DNA of 64,000 nucleotides, from contig SGPL01000004.1 of the NCBI GenBank assembly GCA_004802705.1, positions 1 to 64,000 on the forward strand, given 5' to 3'. Below the pieces are notes generated by a model, which had not been told where the DNA came from, searched no databases, and was given only the letters and a program-made list of their open reading frames with translations. Positions 11,763 through 23,903 of the stretch are shown in pieces; positions within the stretch are counted from its first letter, which is position 1, and each line of letters opens with the position of its first letter. A program made the translations under genes and the position numbers. The stretch comes from Bondarzewia mesenterica. Taxonomy: Eukaryota > Basidiomycota > Agaricomycetes > Russulales > Bondarzewiaceae.

Positions 11763-13914
11763 CTACCCAGCAAACGTCGTCGAGTCCATCTCGACCCCAA
11801 AGTTCTTCTTCGCGATCTCCCTCATCGATTTCTCCAGCTCGTCCTCGAAACCCAGGCCCTCCTCTCCGCTCCACAGTGCGCGCAGCCACTGCTTCGCCCG
11901 GCTCACCCAGAACGCGGCGTCGATCGAATACACGACGGTCAAAAACACGAGATGGTGCCAGTATTCCCTGATGCGCTGCACAAGCGTCAGATGTGGCGCG
12001 CGGGTGAGGGCAGTCGAGGCGGAAAAGCCGGTGATCTTTATGCGGTTGACGGGCGAGCCGAGCATTTGATTATTTCCTTGCACGATCCTGCATCACAGTC
12101 AAGAGAAGATAATTGGTGAGCAAGCCGGACTCGGAATGCAGAAGTATGTTAAGTATATTTAAAAATCTCCACATACCGCATATTGCGCCCGATGAAGATC
12201 AACTCCTTGGGCATCTTATCCGTGTCGACCAAGAAGCTTTTCAGCCTCTCCTTCATCCTCACGCTAGCTTCGTACTGATTGAGCTCTTCCACCGACGCGC
12301 CCTCGCCTTTCTCCTTCTGGTCATTGCTGAATTTCACCGGCCGCATTAGTGTCGCGCTCGCGAAAAGGTCCGGCGCACCGATGCCCCACTTGCTCGTCAC
12401 GTCCGTGATCGTGTCCATGTCCATTGCCAGCAGGGCCTTCCAAAGCTGCGCGTACTGTCTCTGGAATGTCGGGTTCATGCGGATGTACAACCCATGGTCG
12501 AGCAAGACGAGTTGCGGACGGTCGGGGATTGTGGGATTGGCGCGTATCAGGATATTTCCAGGATGTGGGTCACAGTGTACCCATCCCCAGCGGAAGATCT
12601 GGGCACCGAAAAGTTCAACCATAGTCTCCATTATTGCCTTCACTCCGCCTTTGAGGACCGGAGATGATGTGAGGGAGGCGAGGGAGTCGGCAGAAGGTGA
12701 AGAACTGGAAGTGCGATGATGCACACGCCGCCCTTCGCCCATGAGATTCATGATACCTGCACGATCACTCATGCGCACGCCGTCTATCCATTCAGCGGTC
12801 ATGACACGTTTCGACGTGTATTCGGGGTATACCTTGGGAATATAGACGCGACCGGCAAGTGTGGGGTCGTCCGCAACAAAAGTAGCAGTACGCATCGCAT
12901 TCTGCGCTTCGTTCTCGAAATCAAGTTCTTGGCGTAGGTGCCTACTCACAAAGTCTTTTTAAAGAAGATGAGCACCCGCGATTATATATTGAGACATCAA
13001 AAACAAATGAACAGAGAATACGCACCGACCATGAAGGATGCAGGCAGTTCGAACATGTATTCATAGATCGCCATCACTGCACGAAAAGCGGCCAAATCAG
13101 GCTCCATCTGCTTTGAGACGGCCGGCTTCTGCACCTTGACCGCAACCCAAGTATCTTCTCCTTTGAGGCGGGCCCTGTGTACCTGCGCTACGCTCGCACT
13201 CGCGACCGCCTGCTGCTCGAACTCAGCGAAAACACCATCCGGTCCACTGGGCGGGAGGCCAAACTCAGATTCAAAGACGCGTTGCACTTCAGCATACGGA
13301 ATTTGGGGGGCGTCATCGAAGAGACGGGCAAATTTTGCTTGGATAGGACGGGGAAGCAATGCTGCATTGGCGCCGATTGCTTGACCTGATAGCGTGGAAT
13401 GAGCAAAGGATAGAACAGAAAAATTGACGAGAACTCAAACTCACCGAACTTGATATAGAGACCGCCATTGGAAGTTAGGAGGCTAAAGACACGGTTCCCT
13501 ACGCGTTCGTGGAGGGCGGTGATATCATCGCTCGACGAGTCCGGCGTGAAATTGAGTTTATAGTCGAAAGCAATTAGGGCGCACTGGAAAGCAAGTAGAC
13601 TTTTGTCAGGGATTCGAGGGCTTCTTAGAGTAACAATTGGGGAATGTTCCGAGAAGACGTACTGTCCAAAACGTGTGCAAGTTTCTTGTCACCGTAGAGG
13701 CATACAACTCTCGATCTGCGACATAGCCGACACCCAGCACAGCAGCAAGGTAGATGGATCTCCGCGCATATGTTTTTGAACGTGAGGGATTTTTTAAGCC
13801 AACAGGATTCGAGACGGTAGATAGGTGTTGGTGAGGGAGACGTGAATGAAAAACAAGGCGCCGTGAGAGACCGTGTCGGAGGAAAGTGTTAACGGACATC
13901 CAGTTCGTGTACAC
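11763..13914 (-). CDS. ABC1/ADCK-family atypical kinase-like protein, mitochondrial (Mcp2/ADCK1-like)
   Basis: This belongs to the UbiB/ABC1 kinase-like family. Fungal and animal members sit in mitochondria and affect lipid and coenzyme Q homeostasis. Exons: 13914-13663, 13583-13445, 13385-13026, 12954-12177, 12087-11763, giving 617 residues in frame. The N-terminus is basic with a hydrophobic stretch (SIYLAAVLGVGYVADRELY), fitting a mitochondrial presequence followed by a membrane anchor. Family signatures are present: KFGQAIG (the KxGQ motif), WVAVKVQKP with the lysine, QELDFENEAQN, HCDPHPGNI, and LLDHG, the DxG-like metal site. A second hydrophobic segment near the C-terminus (HHLVFLTVVYSIDAAFWV) may be another membrane span. 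A start at the second Met (residue 6) is also possible. I place it nearer ADCK1/Mcp2 than Coq8 on overall layout, which is an inference. Confidence 0.88.
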
Positions 13915-16329
13915 GTCGAAGACGGATATTCCTATATGATTAAGAGAATAATAAACCTCTAGGCTTTTTGAAGACTATGCGGACATTATGGTCGTCAGAA
14001 TCGATGAAGGCAGAAAATTCTCTTATTTTCGATGTGTCCGGGATGCATGTTGGTGATCTCAGGCGCGAGAAACGAGATCTGTGACGCAGCGCATGCGGCA
14101 CACCGGCACATTTCTGTATGACACCATCACCATCACCTCATCCATTCCTCCTTCCAAACGTCGAATAGATGAATCACGAAATCGAAGGGAAACAAAAAAT
14201 ACTAGGGGAGCGCTGACTGCGTTAGCAGTGAACCCTGCTTGCGTCTTTATTGAGTTTGAATTTTAATATATAGGTTTCGGATATAATTCCATGACCAGCT
14301 AGATACTCTAATCTATTTGCGTATGAAAGATCGTCACTACAATTTGGGGAAGAGGTCGGTCCCAGAAAGATGTTCAGGGTCTCCGAGCTGAAGAAAGATA
14401 GACAAAGGTTCTTTTCGGAGCGCGACAACCGGAGCGCAACCTGATTGAACAGAGGCTGAACTGCAGAAGGACACATCAGTGAGATCGGCTTTTCATCTGG
14501 CCATGCAAACACTTCCGGTATAGATCCACCCTAACCTAGTCTCCCAAAGGCAGAGTAGCCACTCGTCAACCTTCGTGCCTCAGGATCCTCCTGTCTGACC
14601 CCTAACCCTTCTATCGCCAACTTGAGGCCGCGCCACTTCAAACTCAGTGCGATCCCTACAGCTTGCAGATGATCAGCGCACAATAGGCGGACTCGGCGGA
14701 CTGTTAGTAATCGACGTCAACGTTTCAACGTTTCAGAGAGAAAGTAGGACAAAGTGATGCAAGGCAGGAGACAAGAAGATATGGACACATCGTGTTTCTG
14801 TAACTGACCTCTCTTTCGCAACAGCAGACGTGCAGAAAGTCCCGTAAGCCCAATTTGCACGATTACGGGCACGAAATATTGGATAGATGTCTTGCTAGAA
14901 GGCACAAGGTACGTTTGCATTGACAGCTGAGCGCTGCAGATAAAGGCCGGAAGTCCCGAAGAATGAATGATACAGCTGTCTGCTTCTCTGTTTAAGCTGG
15001 AGAATAGACGCCAACTTCTCGATCAAAAAAAAACCCCTGTGCAGCGGTGAGCTCCCGGAAACAACTTCGCGAACAGGGGTAAGGCGTATACCTCCTCTGC
15101 AATCTCGGAGGATGGGCAGAAAACCACGGACTTACCGACAGGTTCTAAAATCACAAGAACACCCCACTCACAGCTGTGACTCCCATCAGATGTGCTTCTC
15201 GAGGAGAAGAATGCTTACAGCGGCTGTTCGTTCACTCACCAGTGCCCATGATATAGAAGGGTTAACGGGAATCAATACCAGGGCGGTCGCGAATTCAACT
15301 TTGGCAGATGAAATGGAGCGAATAATTGTTGGAAATTTGGAAGATGGTACAGCAATGCTTGCGACTACATGGTTGCTCAGAATTGCTCTTCCATCAGTAT
15401 TTACAGTCCATACAACTTGAAGTAAAAACGGGCTGCGGCAAACAAACTGACGATCATAGGAACTTGTGAACTTGTGAACCAGACCAGGGAGGACCAGGGA
15501 CGGAGGCGTAACAAAGGGGGCTACCAGCTGCTAGGGCAGCCAGACGACACCGCGAAGTTGGTTTGGCTTTCGGAGTTTAAAAAACAACAGAATGCCTTCA
15601 ATGTATTGATGAAACCCTATATAAACATCAAATCCGCAGCACCCACTGGGACCGGCACTTATCGCGTTGGTACGAAGTGTTTCTTTTTCTCATTTCACCG
15701 GATACCCCGCTTGCCTGGCGTTGTATTGGACTAGCACTACTACTAGGTAGTAGGGTGCTTGCGTGGACACTGAAGCAGACATCGATACAGAGGTTATCCC
15801 GGCTCCGACGCCGACTCAGACTCAAGTCGCGTCATGAAAAGCATCTTGATCGTATTCCGCGTTAATTAAGCCATTGGTATCAGGTACTTTGTCCCGCACA
15901 GCACAAACCATGTCTGCTGTCGACGGTGTTCAACAGGGCTTTTCCAGGAACGAGACATCATGCGCTCACGTTGCCCGGACACAGCAGCGAGCAGGAGCCC
16001 CAAACGCTGGATCCGTCACTGCCTCAATACTTACGGTGCGCCTCGTGTCGTGCCGTGTTACGAGTCACCAGCATATAAGTTACTCTATTGCTCTTCGTAG
16101 CAGCGAGCAGGAGCCCCAGGATCTTGGGTCCATCACTGCGTCAATAGTGCTTAGAGTGTGCCTCGTGTCGTGTCGTGTCATTACCACGAGCTCAAGAGCG
16201 CGCTATGGGCGCCAGTCGGGTCTCCCCTCCCTGGATCCATTTTCCCCTTTCCCCGACCTGCAATTTGAAGCGCTATACAGCAACCATCCCCTTGCTCTGT
16301 TGATTTTTGTCATCGTTTAACACTTTGCC
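13915..16329. other. 2.4-kb intergenic region without a recognised gene
   Basis: This holds the promoter of the minus-strand ABC1 gene and of the plus-strand receptor gene. Scattered open frames (14222-14512, 15112-15420, 15874-16320) lack domain features, start context or plausible splicing. It includes a pair of imperfect direct repeats at 15984-16186 and short A and C runs near 15025. Confidence 0.45.
15984..16186. repeat. Imperfect tandem duplication, unit about 116 bp
   Basis: AGCAGCGAGCAGGAGCCCCA occurs at about 15985 and again at about 16100. In both copies it is followed by a similar stretch (CCATCACTGCGTCAATA-like, then GTGCCTCGTGTCGTG-like). Similarity covers about 80 bp of each unit and has diverged, so the duplication is not recent. 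It lies directly upstream of the receptor gene. Confidence 0.6.
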
Positions 16330-17973
16330 ATGTCCATCCCGTTAGATGGCATCGTGTGCACTCCCGAAGAGTATGCTAATTCAATGAACAATTCGTATCC
16401 TCCGATCACTTGTCTGACTCGCGGACAGAGCATCGGCGTTGCAGTGAGTTTAGTTCATGGGGATATTCTTGATATCCTATGTGCTCATCCGTGCTCGCGT
16501 GCTCCCTCACATCGTCTCACCTGTCGATATCACTCCGTAAGCTCACTGTCGAGTCCGCTCTGATCTCGTTACTCGCGGTTCTATTTCTCTTCCTGCTCAT
16601 CACCGTACGTTTTGAGACTGTTATTTTGACTCCCCATCTCAGAATTTGACCCGGACACTCTCGATTATTGCTGCAGAGGAACGTCTTCAGACGTTTCATC
16701 CAAGATCCCTCTGGAAATTGGCGTCTTCTTAACGGACCCATGGACATATACATGGTGCGTACTATTCCGTGTGGCACTTCGCAAACAAAATCGATGCTCA
16801 TATGTTTTCAGATGTCTCTTTTCTGTTCGGATATGCTGCAGGCTATAGGGTATGTCCTTAACATCAAATGGGTACACGAAGGCATGGTGCAAACAGGCAG
16901 TTTTTGCACCGCGCAAGGTAAGTGGCATTTCATACTTCCGAATGATCATCACAGCGTCAACTATCCCATTATGATGCAGGTATCCTCCAACAGCTGGGAG
17001 AAACAGGCGTTGCGATTATCACTTTGGTATGTGGGACCTTATTACTCAAACAGTTAAACAGGTCAAACTGTGACACTGATTTGCTCATGGGTTCTCATGC
17101 AGGTCATCGCGCTGCACACATTCATTGGGGTGATGTGGCGCAAGGGAACCCATTCTCGCGTGTTCGCCTTCTTGATCGTCGCTCTTGTTTGGCTTTTCGC
17201 TATTTTGTTTACTTCCATCGGCGCGGGTGTGCATCGAAGTGAAGGGTACGAATCTCCTACACCTGTAAGTTTCTCCCTGATACCCTCGTGTTCAGGCGCT
17301 GACATATCGAGGTCCTGCAGTTCTGGTGCTGGATTGGTGGAAAATACACGAGCGAGCGGCTTTGGGGAGAGTACTTCTGGATTTGGCTCGCACTCTTTAC
17401 TTCCTTCTGCGTCTACGTCCCGCTGTATTACTGGAAGAAGGGAAATCTCTCCGTCGACCCTGAGAAGTGGTGGCGTTTCCGCGTACACCCCCGTCGTGCT
17501 GATAGGGAGGGCGTGCAAGAGTCTGAGCGTGCCTTGTCCATGCTTGCGTGGGTCGTTCTATTCTCTTTTTCAATTTTCGTTGATACTGACGGAATTTCGT
17601 TCTCGTCCGGATGATATGTAGGTATCCACTCGTCTATTCTGTCCTTGTCCTCCCGCTCTCCATCGTCCGCTGGATCAACTTTAACCTTCACCATCGTGAG
17701 GTCGCCTCTGTTTGGACCTTCCTCGTCATCACCATCTTCAGCCTGTCGGGCGCGGCCAACGTGTTGCTCGTGTTACTCACGCGGCCGCAGTTACTGCTCT
17801 TCGGCCGTCCAGAGCCCGTTGTTAATTCAGACGAGCATATCTTGAGGACCCAGTCGGATAGGCATGGGAGGAAACAGGCGATGCGTATGGGTAGGCTTAA
17901 TGAAGATGGTGGGTGGACTTTACCTGAGGTGAGGGTCAGTAGCGTTGTGTCCGAATCGAGTAGCATGGCGTAG
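16330..17973 (+). CDS. Seven-helix G-protein-coupled receptor-like protein (Git3/cAMP-receptor-like fungal family)
   Basis: This is a predicted plasma-membrane receptor of 382 residues. Exons: 16330-16443, 16542-16604, 16677-16754, 16812-16917, 16980-17026, 17103-17264, 17321-17547, 17622-17973. Hydrophobic helices alternate with basic loops, for example SALISLLAVLFLFLLIT, VIALHTFIGVMW, FAFLIVALVWLFAILF, LWGEYFWIWLALFTSFCVYV and LVYSVLVLPLSIVRWI. Motifs shared with basidiomycete receptors of this class are FRRFIQDPSG after helix 1, KWVHEGMVQTGSFCTAQG before helix 3, and QLGETGVAIITL. The C-terminal tail is cytoplasmic and short. Ligand and G-protein partner cannot be read from sequence. Glucose and cAMP-type receptors are the nearest functional analogues, which is an inference from family. 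It ends convergent with COG5 about 250 bp away. Confidence 0.85.
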
Positions 17974-18229
17974 TGTGGCCTCGTCATATTTTGCGAGCTC
18001 TGTACGTATATTCGTGTGTAATTTATCGAATGGGCATAACGGTATTAAGAATCAATTTTTATGCGTACGAGTAGACAACGCGAATACTTGAATGGTTAAG
18101 TGTCTCATGTTGATGATCACTAATTTGACTGGTGTCTCGTGTATTCACTCGAGTACCCAAACTACGTCGCGAGTTCACGGCGAGGAATGCAGCAGATAAA
18201 TAAGGGGGGGGGCAAGGACAGGATGCGAG

Positions 18230-21200
18230 CTAATAGCTCCTGGAATTCGCCAGTACTGTCCTCGCCAACTGTACATACTCAATTGCTGCAGATGGATCGT
18301 TTCCCTCGGACTCGGTAATCTTCTCCCAATGTGACAGCCCGCTGTCGATGAGCGTCAACGCCTCCTCCTCGCTGTGCTCTTCTACCCATCGGACATACTC
18401 TGACTCCTGCCAGCCATGTAGCTGGTGCGGGAGAGACACCGGTGAACGGACCAGAATGTGATGGAGCACGATGAGAGGCGGCAGGCCGGCCGTGAGCTGT
18501 GGGGAAGCTAGGGAGCGGTTGTCAAGGAACAGGAGTGGGCTGAATAAAATGCTCAGCTCCGCTAAGAACATGGAAAGACGATGAAACATTACTGACCGCA
18601 TAGCCCTCAATGCGCGGTAGTCGTCACCAATGACTTCCAGATTACCGCCGCGCTTTCCCTGGGGGTTCTCGAGCATAAAGGCGCTGAGTGCAAACTCGAG
18701 CTCCGTCATATCACTCGTGAGCTGCAATTTGCCACTCTCGTTCAACGGCTTGGCGATGGAAACGTGCAGCACGAACGTCTTGATCACATGTGTCACTATC
18801 GACGTCGTCCTGTCAAATGCGCCAGAGTCATTCGCGTTGCCAACAAGAAAAAGAAGTTGAGATGAAAGGCTGGTACCATTCGCGACTGACTGGGCCCACG
18901 TTGTACCTGCCCAAGATCTCAGCTTTGATGAATGTCAGCTTCTCCGCCAGTTCCTTCACGTATGGACTGGATCCGCCCATCCCGCCCGACATGGGATCCA
19001 CTTCCTTTGCGAAGTCTATCCGATGCAACTTGGCTATGATCGCGCTCAGTTCGCGTTTAATGACCCCCAACAACGGGTCAATAATTCGCTCGAAGCTGTC
19101 GCTCATATCCTGAGAAAGACGTCAACGTCACTACGTCCATGCAAGCATGGTAATGCGGCAATAATTACCTTTACTGGTGGACGTATGATCTCATACACGG
19201 ACTCGGAATATTCTTCCGCCAATTTCTGCAGCCTCGAGGAGCAATGATACAGACACGTGGCCAGCGAAGCGTTCGACATCTGCGAGGGCGTCGCCATGGG
19301 TCCTAGCAATGTTAGCGCAGACCGATCCCGCACGACGAGTCCGTCCACCCTCGACATCATCATCTCCAAACTGGTTTTCACGCTATACGCTACCGATCGC
19401 ACCAGGAGTGGATCAAATTTCGCAGAATCGAGCTCGTTCGCGACGGTCCGGGAAATGTTAATGCCCTCCGTCGTGCCGGGCGGTGATCGTGCGCCACCTT
19501 GGAAGGCTTGCCCAACGGACTCATTAAGGCGATTGGAGACGCGGGAAAGATAAAGCATTTCAAATGTAGAGAGAGCGTGTAGGACAAGGGTGGTTTCGGG
19601 ACTATACAATTGTCGTTATATTTAAGCAATATTGCTGTAAACAAAGAGGGACAATTCATACCTTTGTTGAGTGGAGGTATAGACTGTGTCTGTATACACC
19701 GCAATTTTGGAGAAAAAATCGTGGAATAGTCGAAGTAGCCGGGGGTATCCGGTACTCAGTGTTTGCTGCAAAAAAGTGGAGTCTGATGCATGCCGATCAG
19801 TTTATATGCAATGGCCTGAACAAATTAAAGTCATACTCTTTGCTCCGTCACGGGATTGCTTCTCCAGTGATTGGCCGAGGGCGCTCCAGAACATTGAGCT
19901 TGGTTTGTTCTCCAGAAGCTGTTCCAGGCTATTCTTGAGTAGATGCACCGATGCGTTGAGAAATGGTCACAACCTTCATAGCTTCATCAAGGAACACAAC
20001 TTGAGAGACGGGGTTTTTCTTCAGCTTCAACACTTTCTCGAGGGTATAGACCTGCCGTACAAAGTAATAAAAAAAATGCTCCCATGATAAGCGAAGAAAG
20101 GGTCAGGTCCCTGACCTTGATGCACGCACTAGCCATGTCTTCTATTAAAGTTGTCAATCTACCCCACAATGCATTTGTCCATTGCGGGGGCAGTCAAGTT
20201 CGTGGGCTCCATCCTTACACGGGATTTGTAGGAAAGCAACTGCGAGGACGGCGCAGAGTCTACGATAAGTGTAGTCAGCACAGTCCCAGAATTTGGATAA
20301 GATAAAAAGAACCTTTAGAGATCAGGTCTTTCGAGATCCGAGAAATATCAAATGCGGACCTTATGCGGGTTTCAACCGCGTCGGAAAGGTCTGCTACGAG
20401 ATTTTGCACCAGTTCTGGTAACACACGCAGATTGTAAGCTGCTTGCAAAGAGGAAGCAAGAAGGGATTGATTCTGTCGAAGATCGATTGAGATCCTTGGC
20501 AGGTAAAGGACAACCGCAGTCAACGTACAATGTCGGCCAGCCCCGTGAGGACCATCGTCTCCATCTCGCCAGTGACCTTGGCGCGAGCAGTATCAATGAA
20601 GGGTATATGAACAGCAACCGCGCGGACTTCGCGTAAGGAGATTCTTCTGTTGTGCGGTGCTGGTTCCTCATTTGGGGGTGCAGCGGACGGCGCGGGTGGC
20701 AAGGCATTTTGCGGATCGTCCAACAAATCATCTAAAAGCCAAGTAGGCTATCGACACGGTATGAAATACCTCAAAACTTACACAGTTCCGTGACACTGAG
20801 TGCGGCCTGCGCCAGCGTACGCTCTTTCTCACCTTCAAACTCCAGCCCAGGAGTACCGCTACGCCGCCCACTATCGACGGATGGCCCACTGACCTTCACT
20901 TCCGGCTTGCTCATAGTCTCCTTCGCAGAGTCAAACCCATCACCCAAGTCTACCATCTGACTCTGCAGCCTCTTGGCAAGCATCACGAAACGAGATGTCC
21001 GTCGTAACGCGTCGGAGACCTGCTGCAGACGCTGCAGACGAGTAACATTTGTCTGAAGTGCTTGGTAGGGATCGCGAATTTTTTGATCGTAGCCTGATCA
21101 AATATATTTGGAGATATGGTCGAATGAGCTTTGTGCGAAGGGGATGACTTACTTTCCCAAAGAAAAGTCAAGCTCGTCCAGACCAGAGCGAACACTGCGC

Positions 21201-21579
21201 AAGGACCCTTCGAGGTCGCCAACACCTGAAGCTTGCACTAGGAGACCCTCATGGTGCGTCGTGACCTTTTATCACGCATTTGAGATAGGCAACACGATCC
21301 TGCGAGAGTAAGACGCGTACCACATTCTTGATTTGTTTCTCTACGTCGTCGATTCCATAGTTCAACTTTGCTATGGCAACTGATATATCCTCCTTCGCAG
21401 GTTCCAGGACAGACGGTTTGGCAGCCTTCACAGCCCCAGCTTGCGGTGGATAGGGTTCCCCAGCGAGGATAGCATTTGCGTATTCGTTAGCGTCAAAGTC
21501 TGGAGAAGCGAATATCGAGTAATCTAGGGTAACTTTAGAAAGCGATTTCTTGAAGAGTGCGCAGTCATGTACCAGTCAT
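18230..21579 (-). CDS. cog5: Conserved oligomeric Golgi complex subunit 5 (COG5), frame broken twice
   Basis: COG5 is part of lobe B of the COG tether for intra-Golgi retrograde vesicles. Exons: 21579-21573, 21523-21321, 21265-21153, 21093-20782, 20731-20529, 20472-20313, 20259-20116, 20051-19974, 19918-19837, 19782-19662, 19601-19169, 19109-18877, 18809-18597, 18539-18230. The first coding exon is only 7 nt (ATG ACT G). It splices to give MTDYSIFASPDFDANEYA, the usual N-terminus. Recognisable blocks are SKIRDPYQALQTNVTRLQ, NQSLLASSLQAAYNLRVL, STFLQQTLSTGYPRLLRL, FVLHVSIAKPL and LQLTSDMTELEFAL. Total exon length is two bases too long. One extra base lies in the A6 run (21079-21084) and one in the C5 run (20186-20190, plus-strand G). 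Correcting both gives 869 residues. Coiled-coil-rich, no membrane segment. Confidence 0.9.
20186..20190 (-). other. +1 frameshift in COG5, coding-strand C5 run
   Basis: Before the run the frame reads RMEPTNLTA. After it, the conserved continuation PQWTNALWGRLTTLIEDMA needs one C fewer. Read as written, the exon stops after about ten more codons. Confidence 0.75.
21079..21084 (-). other. +1 frameshift in COG5, coding-strand A6 run
   Basis: The upstream frame ends in FSLGKLRS and the downstream frame begins KIRDPYQALQTNVTRLQ. With five A instead of six they join as LRSKIRDPYQ, matching the COG5 family pattern SKIRD...LARLQ. Confidence 0.75.
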
Positions 21580-22036
21580 TCAAAGGATGAGTTTTTTTGC
21601 TCGTGAACGATGATGCTGAAGGGCAATAAAATGAGAACGGAAAACGCTGGTTTCAAATTCGTTGCTTGAATTGGCAACAGTAGAGACGAGATCTGAGATG
21701 GAAGACGCCGGTAACGGCCGGTGACTGCGCTAAGCGGTGCGGCAATCCGAAATTGCTTAGTCATCATCGTAATCGGTAACCTTTGCTTGCGACGACTCGG
21801 ACGGACAGGACAGGCCGTCTTTCCTTCGCTCTTTTCTATTTGTTTCCTGCTGTTTCATCTCAGCTCGCCCGTCTTTTAATTCTTTGATTCTGACATGACA
21901 ACAAGCCTTTTTGCTTGACTTGTTATTCTTCTGTTACCTTCAGATCGTGCGACTCACTAGGCTCTGGCAGTTTCTCTAAGTTTCTCTTTTCGCCGTACTC
22001 TCTACTCATCGTCTCTTCTGCGCTTTTCGCAAAGCA
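21580..22036. promoter_or_regulatory. Divergent promoter region between COG5 and a membrane-protein gene
   Basis: The 457-bp gap between two start codons pointing away from each other must contain both promoters. It is pyrimidine-rich on the plus strand just before the 22037 start (TTTCTCTTTTCGCC, then CATCGTCTCTTCTGCGC), as is common ahead of fungal start codons. No factor-binding site can be assigned with confidence. Confidence 0.5.
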
Positions 22037-23903
22037 ATGATCGTTCTCGACCCAGAGGAGGTCCCGTCTCAACCGAAACTCACCGCTGACACCATCCTCG
22101 ACCGTACGCGCCGAGCCATCGACTCCTCTCTGGGCGAGGCTCGCCCATCCAGCCCTATCCTTCCCGACTATGAAACGTCAGAAGCCCAACAGCAGATAAT
22201 TCAAAACATACGTGGGAAAGGTCGTCGACGCTCAAAATTCTGGACAGCCGCCCTCTATGCGACCGTACTTTACGTTGCGCTTTTCGTTGTAGCCGGGATT
22301 CCTCTAATCCTGCTGGTGAGCCTTTCTCTGACTGAAACCTCGGTTCTTCATCTCAACGAGAGTTATACTATCTCAAAGAAGGTTGGACGACCACGGCACC
22401 GTCCACCTAATCCCCTTTTCGAGCTTCCCCCACCTAATCGCATCGTCTCTCATATCGACTTATCCATTCCACTTTCTGCTGGTGAAGAGGCGGAATGCAA
22501 TACATGGCATCCCGACGATAGTGGCACGTCCTACATTAAATCCTCATCACTAAGCTCACACAGGTACTGCATCTGCGCACAGAGTCATCGCGTGCTATTC
22601 ACTAACCACCCCATTAGTCTGCAATTCACGCTCCCCGTGGATAAGCCCATCGTCATTCGCTCAAATATTTCCACGGAGCAGGACACCCCAGCAGGACTCT
22701 CTGGACATTTGTATGTTGATATAAACCCGGACGTAACCGCGAAGGATGCTCTTGTCTCAGTAACCGTCCGATCCTCGCACCACGATCTCTTCGAGGAGAG
22801 CCATGTGTGTCTCATGAAGAGTGATAATCGGACCGGGATCTCCCTCTACGTGTGTGCATATGCACCGTTTTGATCCTCTGACAAAGGCATCTCATCAGTT
22901 TCCAGGTGCCTGAACTGATGCAAGGTTCCGACATACTATCCTTCAATATGAGCCTTTTGTTACCTGCGGTTAACTCTCGGCCGTTGCGCATTAAGCAATT
23001 ATCGACGATTTTGCCATTTTTTGATCAAACATTCGGCCGTTTGGACGGTGTGGAGTTCAAGAGAGTACTTCTTGAAGGTCTTTCGTCGAAGGTTACATTT
23101 GACGTGAGTACTGCCTTGATTTTTGCTGACCTCGTTAGCATTAAGCCTTTCCGCATAGTACATCAAGGCGCATAAGGTATCTGTGAAAACGACAGAACAA
23201 GAGGTATCAGGTACGTTCAACATATCAGATGCGTTGACGTTGGACACCATCAACGGGTAAGTCTTGGCCCTTCCCGCGCAATTTCCGAACCAATTCCTTT
23301 TTCCCAGCCCTATATTCGCCAACGTAACGTTGGAGAATTGTGGGAAGCCCGACAAGCCGACCTTCATGTCTCTGGACACCGGAAACGGGTACGTCTTTGT
23401 CTCACATCGTCATTACCCTTATTCATAACAAAGCTCGGCATTGTAGTCCGATCGTTGCAAACCTGTACCTTCTCGTGTCGGAGGCGCACCTCTCCGCTTC
23501 GAAGTTTAATCCTAATTTCATTGCCAAGGCCAGAACTTTCAATGCCCCGATGACGCTCTCGGTTGCACATATCGGAGCGACTTCTCGCTTGTTCATGTCC
23601 GCACAGAATTCGCAGGGCGCAGTGAATATATCGATGGACCCACTCTACGTGGGCACATTCGACCTTCAAGCTAAGTCCTCCTCCGCCGTTGTACAAGAAC
23701 GTCACGTCCCGGGAGGACTCTGGGCGGAGAAATACGACGGTGAGCAGAGGGCTCTTCAGTACGACCATACTTCGCACAGTAGATTGCTAGGTTGGGTTGG
23801 ATGGGGTTCACGACCAATGGGGGAAGAGCGAAGGCAAGATGGTCACGTAGAAGTGATGTCGTCGCTGAGTCCAGTGGTTCTTCAGCTAGATCAGCCTGCT
23901 TGA
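22037..23903 (+). CDS. Basidiomycete single-pass membrane protein with large extracellular domain, function unknown
   Basis: Not assigned to a named family. Exons: 22037-22315, 22379-22563, 22618-22849, 22906-23103, 23159-23256, 23308-23388, 23447-23903, giving 509 residues in frame. A cytosolic stretch of about 70 residues ends in basic residues (GKGRRRSK). A single strong transmembrane segment follows (AALYATVLYVALFVVAGIP). The remaining ~410 residues look extracellular and beta-rich, with repeated patterns of alternating hydrophobics, for example VSGTFNISDALTLDTINGP and PIFANVTLENC. Several NxS/T glycosylation sites are visible (NISTE, NRTG, NMS, NIS, NVT). The NGP-type junctions recur at exon boundaries, which suggests repeated structural units. 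The acceptor of exon 2 could be 3 nt further on. A surface or cell-wall sensor role is speculative. Confidence 0.7.

Noticed and set aside
15874..16320. 148-codon open frame across the tandem duplication
   Set aside because: Its length comes from the repeated DNA, there is no domain, and composition changes abruptly; likely chance.
18230..21579. COG5 as a pseudogene because of two frameshifts
   Set aside because: All fourteen exons keep good splice sites and conserved sequence, and both breaks are single extra bases in homopolymers, as in other genes here.
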